DNA of 64,000 nt, from NCBI RefSeq assembly GCF_003119195.2, contig NZ_CP022253.1, positions 1,506,001-1,570,000 on the forward strand. The letters are read 5' to 3'. This document shows, piece by piece, positions 53,109 to 63,508 of the stretch. Every line of letters begins with the position of its first letter. Within the stretch, counting starts at the first letter, position 1. This DNA is from Azospirillum baldaniorum (GTDB taxonomy: Bacteria > Pseudomonadota > Alphaproteobacteria > Azospirillales > Azospirillaceae). A model generated the notes under the pieces. That model ran no database searches, had not been told where the DNA came from, and worked only from the letters and a program-made list of their open reading frames with translations. Both the position numbers and the translations under genes were made by a program.

Positions 53109-55298
53109 ATGAGCGATCTCGACCGGCTTGCCGAACGGCTTGGCATCGAGCCCTTCTACCATGACATCTGGGGCAACCGGCGCGAGACCTCCGACGCGAC
53201 GAAGCGGGCCTTGTCCGCCGCCATGGGCTATCCCGCCGGCACCGGCGAGGAACTGGCGGCGAGCCTGCACGCGGTGGAGGACCGGACGTGGCGGCGCATG
53301 CTGCCCCCCGTCCTGGTGATCGACGAGGGCGCACCGCTCAACCTCGCCCTGGCCGTCCCGGCCGGTCTGGAGGACGCCGAGCTGACCTGGACGCTGACCG
53401 AGGAGGGCGGGCTCGCCCACCGCGCGTCGCTGCGCGTCGGCAACCTGCCGCTGGCCGAGCAGCGCGTGCTCGACGGCGTGGCCTACGAGCGGCGGACGGT
53501 TTCGACCCGCCTGCCGCCGACCCTGCCGCTCGGCTATCACCGGCTGTCGGTGGTGATCCGTCCCCAGGGCGTGGGTGGTACGCTGGAGGGTGGCACGGTG
53601 CTGATCGTCGCCCCGCAGCGCTGCCTGACGGTGGAGGACGTGGTTCCCGGCGGGCGGACCTGGGGCATCGGCCTCCAGCTCTACGCGCTGAAGAGTGGTG
53701 ACGACTGGGGCATCGGTGACTTCGACGACCTCGGGCGCTTCGCCGAGACGGCGGCGGGGCTCGGCGCCGGGCTGGTCGGGCTCAACCCGCTGCACGCGCT
53801 GTTCCCGGCCGACCCCAACCACATCGGCCCCTATTCGCCGAGCAGCCGGACCTTCCTCAACAGCCTCTACATCGACGTGGAGCGGGTGCCCGAACTGGCG
53901 GCCACGCCGCACGCGCAGGCCCTCATCGCGTCGGAGGAGTTCCGCCAGCGGCTGGCCGCCGCGCGGGCGATGGAACTGGTGGACTATCCCGCCGTCTCCG
54001 CCTTGAAGATGCCGGTGCTGGAGGCGCTGCACGCGACCTTCCGTGCGCTGGGCGAGAGCGACGCGCGGCGCGAGGCGTTCGAGACGTTCCGGCGCGAAAT
54101 GGGCGAGCCGCTGCGCCGCCATGCCGTGTTCGAGGCGCTGCACGAGCATTTCTACCGCCGCGACCCGTCCCAATGGATGTGGCGGACGTGGCCGCCGGCC
54201 TTCCAGCACCCGGACAGCCCGGAGGTGCAGGCCTTCGCCGCCGAGCAGGCCGAGCGGGTGGATTTCTTCGAGTATCTGCAATGGGAGGCCGACCGCCAGC
54301 TGGGCACGGCGGCGGAGCGCGGACGACGGGCCGGGCTGCCCATCGGTTTCTACCGCGACCTCGCCGTGGCGGCGCATCCCGGCGGGGCGGCGGCCTGGGG
54401 CGAGTCGGACATTCTGGTGCAGGGGGCCAACGTCGGCGCGCCGCCGGACCAGTTCAACATGAAGGGGCAGAACTGGGGCCTCGCCCCGCTGTCGCCGGTG
54501 GGCTTGCGCGAATCGGCTTATGGCAGCTTCATCGCCATGCTGCGCGCCAACATGCGCCACGCCGGGGCGCTGCGCATCGACCATGTGATGGCGCTGCAGC
54601 ACCTGTTCTGGATTCCGGCGGACGGCAGCGACGGCGCCTATGTCGAGTACCCGTTCGAGGACCTGTTGCGGATCATCGCGCTGGAAAGCCGCCGCAATGG
54701 CTGCATCGTCATCGGCGAGGATCTCGGCACCGTGCCGGAGGGCTTCCGCCCGGCGCTGGAGCGGGCCGGCATCCTCAGCTACCGCGTGCTCTATTTCGAG
54801 CGCAGCGCCGACGGCGGGTTCAAGGCGCCGGACGAGTATCCGGCCGGGGCGATGGTCACGGTGACCACCCACGACCTCGCCACCTTCAAGGGTTTCTGGA
54901 CCAACCGCGACCTCGACTGGCGCGCCAAACTGGACCTCTATCCCGACGAAGCGGCGCGGAACAAGGACGTCTGGGACCGCGGCGTGGACCGCTGGTGGAT
55001 GCTTCAGGCGCTGGAGCGGGAAGGGCTGCGCCCGGCCAGCTACCCGAACAACGAGGGCTCGCAACCCTTCTCGCGCGAGCTGATGGAAGCGGTTCACCGC
55101 TACCTGTCCCGCTCGCCGGGCCGCATCGCCATGGTGCAGATCGAGGATGCGCTGGGGGAGGTGGAGCAGCCGAACCTGCCGGGCACCGTGGACCAGCATC
55201 CCAACTGGCGCCGCCGCCTCGGCATGCCGGTGGAGGCGATGGCCGGGGACGAAGGGCTGCGCCGGCTGGCCGAGGCGGTCCGCAGCGAGCGGTCCTGA
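53109..55298 (+). CDS. malQ: 4-alpha-glucanotransferase (amylomaltase)
   Basis: A 729-residue GH77 enzyme that moves glucan segments between maltodextrins. The N-terminal ~170 residues are an alphaproteobacterial extension with a beta-sandwich ('RCLTVEDVVPGGRTWGIGLQLY' marks the change to the barrel). Catalytic motifs: 'GALRIDHVMALQHLFWIP' (nucleophile Asp), 'VIGEDLGTVPEGF' (acid/base Glu) and 'VTVTTHDLATFKGFW' (stabiliser Asp). A 222-bp gap after the receiver gene may contain its own promoter. Confidence 0.94.
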   Translation: MSDLDRLAERLGIEPFYHDIWGNRRETSDATKRALSAAMGYPAGTGEELAASLHAVEDRTWRRMLPPVLVIDEGAPLNLALAVPAGLEDAELTWTLTEEGGLAHRASLRVGNLPLAEQRVLDGVAYERRTVSTRLPPTLPLGYHRLSVVIRPQGVGGTLEGGTVLIVAPQRCLTVEDVVPGGRTWGIGLQLYALKSGDDWGIGDFDDLGRFAETAAGLGAGLVGLNPLHALFPADPNHIGPYSPSSRTFLNSLYIDVERVPELAATPHAQALIASEEFRQRLAAARAMELVDYPAVSALKMPVLEALHATFRALGESDARREAFETFRREMGEPLRRHAVFEALHEHFYRRDPSQWMWRTWPPAFQHPDSPEVQAFAAEQAERVDFFEYLQWEADRQLGTAAERGRRAGLPIGFYRDLAVAAHPGGAAAWGESDILVQGANVGAPPDQFNMKGQNWGLAPLSPVGLRESAYGSFIAMLRANMRHAGALRIDHVMALQHLFWIPADGSDGAYVEYPFEDLLRIIALESRRNGCIVIGEDLGTVPEGFRPALERAGILSYRVLYFERSADGGFKAPDEYPAGAMVTVTTHDLATFKGFWTNRDLDWRAKLDLYPDEAARNKDVWDRGVDRWWMLQALEREGLRPASYPNNEGSQPFSRELMEAVHRYLSRSPGRIAMVQIEDALGEVEQPNLPGTVDQHPNWRRRLGMPVEAMAGDEGLRRLAEAVRSERS

Positions 55299-55421
55299 AG
55301 CCAGCCGAACCGGAAGCCGATTGCGATCCTGCGCTATTGGCTTACACTTGGCGGCAGTCGTCGGGCAAAAGAACAGCGCGCCGCGCGCGATTCCGCGTGG
55401 CCAATCAAGACGGAGGGGTAG

Positions 55422-55907
55422 ATGAAAGGTGATCCGAAGGTTATCCGGCACCTCAACACGATTCTGACGAACGAGCTGACCGCCATCAACCAGTATTTCC
55501 TGCACGCCCGCATGTTGAAGAACTGGGGCCTGCACCGGCTGGCGGGCAAGGTCTACGAAGAATCCATCGGCGAGATGAAGCACGCCGACAAGCTGATCGA
55601 GCGTATCCTGTTCCTGGAAGGTCTTCCCAACCTTCAGGACCTGCACAAGCTGAAGATCGGCGAGGACCTGCCGGAGATGTTCACCGCCGACCTGGGCATC
55701 GAGAGCCACAACCGCGGCAACCTGCTGGAAGCCATCGCCGACTGCGACGCGGTGCGCGACTATCAAAGCCGCGAAATCTTCCGGGAGATCCTGGAGGACA
55801 CCGAGGAGCACATCGACTGGCTGGAGACCCAGCTCGACCTGATCCAGCGCGTGGGCCTGACCGCCTACCAGCAGGAGCAGATCTACGGTGAGGATTCTTC
55901 GTCCTAA
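55422..55907 (+). CDS. bfr: bacterioferritin
   Basis: A 161-residue haem-type bacterioferritin that stores iron as a 24-subunit shell. The ferroxidase ligands E18, E51 and H54 are visible in '[11 protein letters not shown]' and '[12 protein letters not shown]', with the haem-axial Met at residue 52; the second-half ligands lie in 'IESHNRGNL' and '[11 protein letters not shown]'. GGAGGGG is well placed before ATG 55422. It is convergent with a minus-strand hypothetical gene only 22 bp away. Confidence 0.95.
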   Translation: MKGDPKVIRHLNTILTNELTAINQYFLHARMLKNWGLHRLAGKVYEESIGEMKHADKLIERILFLEGLPNLQDLHKLKIGEDLPEMFTADLGIESHNRGNLLEAIADCDAVRDYQSREIFREILEDTEEHIDWLETQLDLIQRVGLTAYQQEQIYGEDSSS

Positions 55908-55929
55908 GCGATGGGGAACGGTCCGCCGC

Positions 55930-56433
55930 CTAGACGGACATTCCCGCCGACGTCCCGGCCGCATAGGCCGCGGCGTCGGCTTTGCGGTAGGCGGTGATGG
56001 CGGTGGACCAGGGTTCGATGTGCAGGCCGCTGCCCATGGCGTCCTGATGGATGCTCTGCGCGATGAAACCGGCGTTGGGCGTGGCGCTCAGGCGCGGCGA
56101 CGCGCCGGTGACCGGTCGGTCGTCACTCTCCGCATCGTCCAACGCGAATTTCGAGGAGGAACCGGCTCGGCCGGCGCGATTGCCTTCCGCTCCGCCCAGT
56201 TCCGTCCGGTTTCCGCTTTTCAGCGCATCGTCGGTGGCCGAGACATCGTCGGACCGCCGGCGTTCCTGTTCCCCCGGCACGCGCCGGATGGGCTGCACCG
56301 CGATGGCTTCGCTGGCCAGCATCTGCCGAAGCCGACTCATCCCGGACAAGGATTGAGCGTTCGACGCCGATGATAGGGACAGGATGCTGGACACGGGGGG
56401 CAGGGCGGGTTGGGGTTGAGCCTCGACCCGCAT
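55930..56433 (-). CDS. hypothetical protein (167 aa), disordered N-terminus
   Basis: The N-terminal ~110 residues are rich in Ser, Ala, Arg and Gly and look disordered. The C-terminus has a defined block 'NAGFIAQSIHQDAMGSGLHIEPWSTAITAYRKADAAA', given here in outline (about residues 120-155), that resembles short conserved tails in Rhodospirillales proteins of unknown function. No ribosome site is clear before ATG 56433. Convergent with bfr. Confidence 0.6.
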   Translation of the reverse strand: MRVEAQPQPALPPVSSILSLSSASNAQSLSGMSRLRQMLASEAIAVQPIRRVPGEQERRRSDDVSATDDALKSGNRTELGGAEGNRAGRAGSSSKFALDDAESDDRPVTGASPRLSATPNAGFIAQSIHQDAMGSGLHIEPWSTAITAYRKADAAAYAAGTSAGMSV

Positions 56434-56536
56434 GGTATCAGCGCAAACCTTCCCGATGCCTTAAAAAAATCGGTCAGGGGTCATAGCGCCGTAGTGGCTG
56501 TCCATCCGAAGGCGCCGGTGACGCGCTTCGAAGGGT

Positions 56537-56983
56537 TTAAGCCCCCTTGCGTCCACGGACGTTGCGGCGGACGACCGACTGCGCCTCCACGATCAGGTCG
56601 CTGCCGCCCAGGACGCGGGTGAACAGCGCCTTGACGGTTGCCCGGCCGTGCACCGTCAGCACGCCGCTGTTCGTATCGTCCTCGATCCTCAGCGCCGCGG
56701 TGTGGGCGCCCAGGAAGCTCTTGGAAAAGGCGTTGTCGAAGAAGGTGCGGATGTGGCCGTCGCGCTGGTCGTCGAACATCACCCGCCCGCCGGCCAGGGC
56801 CGCCGCGTCCACGGCCTGCGCCAAACGGGCCTGCACCGCGTAGCCGCGCACCGTCTCCAGGGTGTAGCCGGCGCCCACCGCCAGGGGGAGGCCGAGGGCG
56901 ACGATCAACGCCAGCGCAAGCCTGCGCCCGGACCGCCGTTCCTGCCGATGCTGGAGCGCGTAAGGGTGGTAGACCATCACCAT
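56537..56983 (-). CDS. TadE/TadG-like membrane-anchored pilus-assembly protein
   Basis: A 148-residue protein. A basic head ('RQERRSGRR') precedes one hydrophobic span at about residues 20-42 ('LALALIVALGLPLAVGAGYTLETV') and the TadG-type start of the mature part ('YAVQARLAQAVDAAALAGG'). The rest (60-148) is a beta-rich extracellular domain. TadG proteins support type IVb (Flp) pili, but no other tad gene is here, so it is an orphan. ATG 56983 was chosen over a TTG at 57022. Confidence 0.7.
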   Translation of the reverse strand: MVMVYHPYALQHRQERRSGRRLALALIVALGLPLAVGAGYTLETVRGYAVQARLAQAVDAAALAGGRVMFDDQRDGHIRTFFDNAFSKSFLGAHTAALRIEDDTNSGVLTVHGRATVKALFTRVLGGSDLIVEAQSVVRRNVRGRKGA

Positions 56984-57381
56984 CGCCGGACCCAAAAAAT
57001 GTGAAGGAGAACGCAAGATCAAATCTGCCGAATTTGCCTTAATGAGCGATTAACAGCGCTCGAATAAGTCTTTGAATGTTTAAAAGCGTGATAACGAGAG
57101 CGTGTGGTCGTTCGCGCTTTCTCTCATTATTATTTTGAGTTGCGCAAACCTTTTTGTCGTTATGGGAATAAAATGGTTCGAAATTCGTATTAAATCTTGT
57201 GGCCGCGCCAGCGTGTGGGAGCCGCCAGGGACGATAAGGATTTCGCGCTGCGCCGGAAGGGGAAAAAAGAAGGATCGGCCATGCGGCTGGGTGATGCGCC
57301 GAAGGGATGCGGGAATAAAGCCGTCCGCTCCAGCGTCCACGAGCAACCATCGTCTGAACAACAAGGCAGGGGAGGGCATCC
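56984..57381. other. AT-rich intergenic region (398 bp)
   Basis: The first ~200 bp are much AT-richer than the rest of the window, with several A/T runs and a small hairpin (GAGCG-N8-CGCTC, about 57043-57060). It carries the divergent promoters of the TadG-like and lectin-like genes. I find no convincing small gene or RNA in it. GGGGAGGG at 57367-57374 is the ribosome site of the lectin gene. Confidence 0.5.
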
Positions 57382-58065
57382 ATGGTCCGCACCATCTTTG
57401 GGGCTGGTATCGGCGCTGCGATTTCGGCGGCTGTTCTGTTGACGGCGGCACCGGCGTCGGCGCAGACGTCCGGAGGCTCCACGGGCATGAGCTTTTTCGT
57501 CACCAGCGTCGGATCGGGAAAGGGCGCCGACCTCGGTGGGCTGGAGGGCGCGGACCGTCACTGCCGGCAGTTGGCGCAGGCCGTCGGGGCGGGGAACCGC
57601 GACTGGAAGGCCTATCTGTCCACCCAGGCGGCCGACGGCCGACCCGCAGTGAACGCCCGCGACCGCATCGGCCCCGGCCCCTGGCAGAACGCCAAGGGGC
57701 AGGTGATCGCCCGCAGCGTGGAGGATCTGCACACCACCAACGGCCTGACCAAGCAGACCGGGCTGACCGAAACCGGTGAGACGGTCAAAGGCCGCGGCGA
57801 CACCCCCAACACCCACGACATCCTGACCGGCAGCCAGCCGGACGGCACGGCCTTCGATGGTGCGGAGGACCGGACCTGCGGCAACTGGACCCGCAGCGGG
57901 ACGGAGGGCGCCGCCATGGTCGGTCACCACGACCGCATGGGGCTCGGCGACGACCCCTCGGCCAAATCCTGGAACAGCTCGCACCTGACGCGGGGCGGTT
58001 GCAGCCAGGATGCCTTGAAGAGCACGGGCGGCGCGGGGCTGCTCTACTGCTTCGCGGCGGATTAG
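57382..58065 (+). CDS. secreted lectin-like protein (collagen-XV/endostatin-type fold)
   Basis: A 227-residue exported protein: Sec signal (about 1-28, 'AAVLLTAAPASAQT') followed by one domain starting 'MSFFVTSVGSGKGADLGGLEGADRHCRQLAQAVGA'-like (in outline), with 'WKAYLSTQ', 'DRIGPGPWQNAKG', 'THDILTGSQPDG', 'TCGNWTRSGTEGAAMVGHHDRMG' and a closing 'GGCSQDALKSTGGAGLLYCFA'. This pattern matches bacterial proteins named lectin or DUF-type C-type-lectin-like. Four Cys may form two disulfides. It stands alone, with its own AT-rich promoter and a terminator. Adhesion to plant or microbial glycans is plausible but unproven. Confidence 0.8.
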   Translation: MVRTIFGAGIGAAISAAVLLTAAPASAQTSGGSTGMSFFVTSVGSGKGADLGGLEGADRHCRQLAQAVGAGNRDWKAYLSTQAADGRPAVNARDRIGPGPWQNAKGQVIARSVEDLHTTNGLTKQTGLTETGETVKGRGDTPNTHDILTGSQPDGTAFDGAEDRTCGNWTRSGTEGAAMVGHHDRMGLGDDPSAKSWNSSHLTRGGCSQDALKSTGGAGLLYCFAAD

Positions 58066-58071
58066 CAGGGC

Positions 58072-58104
58072 GGGAGCGGGAGGGCTGACCCGCCCGCTCC
58101 CTTT
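58072..58104 (+). terminator. terminator of the lectin-like gene
   Basis: GGGAGCGGG (58072-58080) pairs perfectly with CCCGCTCCC (58093-58101), followed by TTT. The T run is short, so strength is uncertain. Confidence 0.55.
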
Positions 58105-58163
58105 CCGCCGGCACCCGGGGGCGCTACAGTCGCGCCATTCGTACGGTGTGTGGAGGCGGCCCG

Positions 58164-59477
58164 ATGCGGGGCGGGGCGTGGCGTTCGGCGGTGCTGGGCT
58201 TTGCGGTGGCGGGCATGGCGCTCGCCTTCCTGGGGGTGGAGATCGGGCGGCTGGCCATCGCCGATCCCGAGCGTTCCCTGCTGGACATGGGGGCGGTCGG
58301 GATCGGCGTGCTGGCGCTGTGGATGGCCTTTGCCCGGCTGAACCGCCATTTCCGCGATCTGGGCCGGCTGCGCGAGACCCTGTCTGCGTGGCGTGGACGC
58401 AGCGCCGCCTCCCTCGCCGCTGATGCGAAGGAGGACGAGGCCGGCGACCTCGCGCGGGCGGCGGCGGAGGCGCTGCGTCATGGCCGCCACGGCGAAAGCC
58501 GTCCGGGCGAACGGCTGGCCGGGGTGATCGCCGCGCTGGAGGAGCCGGTGGTGGTGCTCGACGATTTCGGGCGGATCGACACGCTGAATCCGGCGGCCTC
58601 CGCCCATCTTGGGCTGGCGGCCGGGGCCGACATCTACGACCACCTGTCGCGCCCCGAGCTGTTCCGCGCCATCGAGCGGGCGCGCGAGGACGGCCAGATG
58701 GTCTCCGCCCTGCTGCGCCGCGCCCAGGGGGGCGAGGTGCCGGTCCGCGTCAAGGATCTGGGGCTCCAGTCGGGGATCGCCCTGGTCTTCCCGGCGAAGG
58801 CGGGGGAGGCGCAGCCGCTGCTGTCCGGCGAGCGGAGGCTGCTGCGCCCCAACGCCCGTCCCGTCCATCTCGGCGACGAGGACCCGTTGCTGGCCCTGCC
58901 GATGGTCAGCCTGTGGGTGGCCACCGCCACCGGGCGGGCGGCGGAGGGGCCGGTCGTCGCCGTGGGGACGGTGCGGATGGTCGGGCCGCGCGTCTTCCGC
59001 AGCCTGTCGCTGGAGCTGTTCATCGATCCCGGCGCGCCGATCCCGGCGGAGGGCACTGCGACCCACGGCGTGACCGCGGCGATGGTGGAAGGCGCGCGCC
59101 CCTTCGCCGCGGCTTGGCTGGTGATCGCCGACGCCCTGCGCGGCTGCGCGGTGGTCGGCTGGGGGGTGGACACGGCGCTCGGCACGCTGGCCCGCGCCTG
59201 CCGCGACGCCGGCCTGCCGGAGCCGGAGGCGCCGCCGACGCTCGACCTCGCCCGGCTTGCCGCGGCGCTCGATCCGGCGCTGGAGGGGGCCTCGCTGGTG
59301 CAATTGGCCGCCGCCTTCGGCATCGCCACCGACCGCCGCCTGGGTCCCTTCGCCCCCGCCCTGGTCGAAGCGGAACTGGCCGCGGGTTTGCTGACGCGGC
59401 TGGAGCAGCTGGGGATCGCCACGCACGGACAGGCGCGCGCCTTCGCCGCCGGTCAGGCCGGCGCGCTGCCCGAGTGA
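58164..59477 (+). CDS. membrane PAS protein with degenerate DnaQ-like exonuclease domain
   Basis: A 437-residue protein with two N-terminal spans (~8-28 and ~40-57), a HAMP-like helical linker, a PAS domain (~115-165, 'IAALEEPVVVLDDFGRIDTLNPAA') and a C-terminal region (~250-420) laid out like DEDDh exonucleases: 'GPVVAVGTVRMVG', 'LFIDPGAPIPAEGTATHGVTAAMV', 'GCAVVGWGVDTALGTL'. The first catalytic block, normally DxExTG, reads 'WVATATG', and the last His/Asp block is lost, so nuclease activity is unlikely. GGAGG lies before ATG 58164. It may be a sensor using a dead nuclease fold. Confidence 0.72.
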   Translation: MRGGAWRSAVLGFAVAGMALAFLGVEIGRLAIADPERSLLDMGAVGIGVLALWMAFARLNRHFRDLGRLRETLSAWRGRSAASLAADAKEDEAGDLARAAAEALRHGRHGESRPGERLAGVIAALEEPVVVLDDFGRIDTLNPAASAHLGLAAGADIYDHLSRPELFRAIERAREDGQMVSALLRRAQGGEVPVRVKDLGLQSGIALVFPAKAGEAQPLLSGERRLLRPNARPVHLGDEDPLLALPMVSLWVATATGRAAEGPVVAVGTVRMVGPRVFRSLSLELFIDPGAPIPAEGTATHGVTAAMVEGARPFAAAWLVIADALRGCAVVGWGVDTALGTLARACRDAGLPEPEAPPTLDLARLAAALDPALEGASLVQLAAAFGIATDRRLGPFAPALVEAELAAGLLTRLEQLGIATHGQARAFAAGQAGALPE

Positions 59478-59511
59478 ATCCTGCCCGAGTGAATCCTGCC
59501 CGACTGACGCC
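59467..59511. repeat. 15-bp tandem repeat duplicating a stop codon
   Basis: TGCCCGAGTGAATCC occurs at 59467-59481 and 59482-59496, with a third, 3-mismatch copy to 59511. Each of the first two copies contains TGA in the same frame. It separates the stops of two convergent genes. Confidence 0.7.
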
Positions 59512-59979
59512 TTACCGCCATTTCGGGCGCCGCCCGGCCTTCAGCGCCTGCACCGCCTGATCGAGCGTCTGCAGGAACTTCGACTTGTCCTGCTGGCTCA
59601 TCGGCTTGTTGCCGCCGCTGACCACGCCCATGTCGCGCAGATCCTGCATCAGCGCGCGGGTGGCGATGGCCGAGCCGATGCTGTCCTCGGTGAAGGGGCG
59701 GCCGGTCGGGCCGATCACCACGGCGCGCTTCTTGACGCAGCGGTCGGCGAGCTGGATGTCGGCGGTCACCACGATGTCGGCCTCGGTCGCGTGCTCGGCG
59801 ATCCAGTTGTCGGCGGCGTCGAACTCCGACCCGACGACGACCAGTTCCGACAGGCATTCGTTGGGCAGGCGGAGCGGGCCGTTGCTGACGATCCAGACCT
59901 TGATTCCGTTGCGCCCGGCCACTCGGTAAATTTCCGACTTTACCGGGCAGGCATCGGCATCCACATAAATCTCGACCAC
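59512..59979 (-). CDS. YaiI/YqxD family protein (DUF188)
   Basis: A 155-residue PIN-like protein of the conserved YaiI/YqxD family. 'IYVDADACPVKSEIYRVA' at the start, 'ADNWIAEHATEADIVVTADIQLADRCV' and 'LMQDLR' are family landmarks; acidic residues resemble a nuclease pocket, but no activity is established. The start is GTG 59979 behind GGAGGG. It is divergent from ettA. Confidence 0.9.
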   Translation of the reverse strand: MVEIYVDADACPVKSEIYRVAGRNGIKVWIVSNGPLRLPNECLSELVVVGSEFDAADNWIAEHATEADIVVTADIQLADRCVKKRAVVIGPTGRPFTEDSIGSAIATRALMQDLRDMGVVSGGNKPMSQQDKSKFLQTLDQAVQALKAGRRPKWR

Positions 59980-60102
59980 CCGGCTTCCCTCCTTCGCCGT
60001 TTCATGCCGCGTCCTTATGCGCTAAAACCCTGAGCGAGCGAAGTGGCGCCGCGGGTGGCGTCCTGGATTTTTCCTTTTTGTGCAGAAGGGTCGGAGCGGC
60101 GC

Positions 60103-61779
<1,677 letters not shown>

Positions 61780-61794
61780 GCGGCGGCTCCGGCA

Positions 61795-61825
61795 GGCTCC
61801 CTCTCCCCATCCGGGAGGGGGAGCC
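61795..61825 (+). terminator. terminator of ettA
   Basis: GGCTCCCTCTCCC (61795-61807) pairs with GGGAGGGGGAGCC (61813-61825) with two mismatches around a short loop, followed by TTCCT. It lies between convergent ettA and the pentapeptide gene and could serve both strands. Confidence 0.6.
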
Positions 61826-61833
61826 TTCCTCCG

Positions 61834-63315
61834 TTACCCTTCCAGCTTCTGATGCTCCAGGAAGGCGGTCTTCAAGAGTTGCTTGAGATCGTCGCCATAC
61901 TGGTGGAAGCGCACGGACACTTGGCCTTTCCCCGCGCCCTTGTGCACCACGACCATCCGCGCGGTGGCCATGATGTCGTTCCGCCCGGTGATGGACAGGC
62001 GGCCCTCGATCGTCTCGCCCTCCTCGAACAGATCGTCCGGAGCGTAGAAACTGACGCCGCCGATCGACCAGTTGCGGGAGGAATGGGCGCCGCGGTCGGT
62101 CTGGACGATCAGACAGGGATGGGCGTAGCGCTTCTGCGCCCGCCGTTCCTCCGGTGCCGGGGGCGGCGATGGCGCGGTGTCCACCGTCACCGTGACCCCC
62201 GTGCCGTCGAGCTTCGCGCCACCCAACTTGGCGGAACGCAGCACCGCGTCCTCCATCCGGGCGTCGCGCAGGTCGGCGCCGGTCAGGTTGGCGCCGTCGA
62301 AATTGGCGGGCCAGGGACGGTCGCCGGACAGGCGGGCGGGGCGGGCGTCGGCGCGGGCCAGGACGGCGCGGGACAGCCCGGCGCGGCGCAGGTTGGTGCC
62401 GTTCAGGCAGGCCTCCGTCAGGTCGGCCCCGATCATCTCGGTGTAGGAGAGGTCGGCCATCTCCAAGCTGGCCTTGCGCAGCCGCACACCCATCAGGCGG
62501 CAACGGCGCAGCCGTGCGGCGGCGAGCACACGGCCGGTCAGATCGGCCCCGATCACCGACACGAGATCGAGGTCGAGGTGCCGGCCCTCGGCGCCCTGAC
62601 TGTTCACCCACCGCTCATGCTCGGCGACGGCCTCCAGGAAGACGCCCGACGGCATCGGCTTGTAGGCCGGCTTGACGATGGCGTTCTTGGGAAGGGAGGC
62701 CGGCAGGTAGTTGCGGTCGAGCGTCGCCTCGTCGATGGTCGTGCCGTCGAAGGTCACGCCGTCCAGCGTGGCACCCCAGAAATCGGCGCCGACCAGCACG
62801 GCGGCGGTCATGTCGGCGCCCGTCAGGTCGGCGTCGTTGAGATCGGCGCCGCTGAGGTCGCAGCCCGTGAAGTTCGCTCCGGCCAGGATGGAGCGCTCCA
62901 TCTTGGCCTCGGTCAGGCGGGTGACGCCGTCGCTGCGCGGCTTGTCGTCCGTCCCGTTCATCAGCGATCCGGCGCGGAAGTCGGCGCCGCGCAGATTGGC
63001 GTCGGTCAGGATGGCGCGGTGCAGGTTGGCGCCGCGCAGATCCGCCCCGATCAGCGTCGAGGCGGTCAGGTTCGCCCCTTCCATGTCGGCACCGAACAGG
63101 TCGGCCTGCGAAAGGTCGGCTCGGACGAGGCGGGCGCCGACCAGATTGGCCCCGGCCAGCTTCGCCCCGTTCAGGTTTACCCGGTCGAGGTTGAGATTCG
63201 AAAGATCGCGGAAGCTGAGGTCGGCCCGCCGCCCGCCGCGGCGCGTCAGCCACGTCTGGTGGGCGAGGATGATCGCCTTGATCTCTTCGATCTCGTTTGG
63301 AGTCCGGTCGGCCAT
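61834..63315 (-). CDS. pentapeptide-repeat protein with C-terminal PilZ domain
   Basis: A 493-residue cytoplasmic protein. After a helical head, pentapeptide repeats of A(D/N)LxG type run over ~40-190 ('LVRADLSQADLFGADMEGANL') and, after a ~60-residue linker, over ~255-370 ('LSYTEMIGADLTEACLNGTNL'). Both should form right-handed beta helices. Residues ~390-490 are a PilZ domain with the c-di-GMP motifs 'RRAQKRYAHP' (RxxxR) and 'NWSIGGVSF' (N/DxSxxG). The fusion suggests a c-di-GMP-responsive scaffold. ATG 63315 was chosen; GTG 63342 is an alternative. Pentapeptide repeats can also mimic DNA, as in Qnr proteins. Confidence 0.88.
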   Translation of the reverse strand: MADRTPNEIEEIKAIILAHQTWLTRRGGRRADLSFRDLSNLNLDRVNLNGAKLAGANLVGARLVRADLSQADLFGADMEGANLTASTLIGADLRGANLHRAILTDANLRGADFRAGSLMNGTDDKPRSDGVTRLTEAKMERSILAGANFTGCDLSGADLNDADLTGADMTAAVLVGADFWGATLDGVTFDGTTIDEATLDRNYLPASLPKNAIVKPAYKPMPSGVFLEAVAEHERWVNSQGAEGRHLDLDLVSVIGADLTGRVLAAARLRRCRLMGVRLRKASLEMADLSYTEMIGADLTEACLNGTNLRRAGLSRAVLARADARPARLSGDRPWPANFDGANLTGADLRDARMEDAVLRSAKLGGAKLDGTGVTVTVDTAPSPPPAPEERRAQKRYAHPCLIVQTDRGAHSSRNWSIGGVSFYAPDDLFEEGETIEGRLSITGRNDIMATARMVVVHKGAGKGQVSVRFHQYGDDLKQLLKTAFLEHQKLEG

Positions 63316-63443
63316 CGGATGGGGCGCCCGCTGCTGCAACACACAAGAGAGGCTTTGGGCGGGACCATACCCCTTCCGGCCGTGTTCGTCACGGAATCGC
63401 CGTTTGGACCATCATGAAAAAGAGCCCATGAAAAGCAGGCATG

Positions 63444-63470
63444 AAAAAGGGCCGCCCGAAGGCAGCCCTT
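63444..63470 (-). terminator. terminator of the MlaC-family gene
   Basis: On the minus strand AAGGGCTGCC-TTCG-GGCGGCCC is followed by TTTTT: a stem with a stable TTCG loop and one mismatch. It lies 39 bp after the stop at 63509. Confidence 0.75.
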
Positions 63471-63508
63471 GATATGTCCGGTCTTTCCGGGACGCGCGGA
63501 GCGAAGGA

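Noticed and set aside
52944..55964. 1006-codon open frame antisense to malQ and bfr
   Set aside because: It crosses two well-supported genes and has the Arg/His/Gly/Val-rich composition of a shadow frame.
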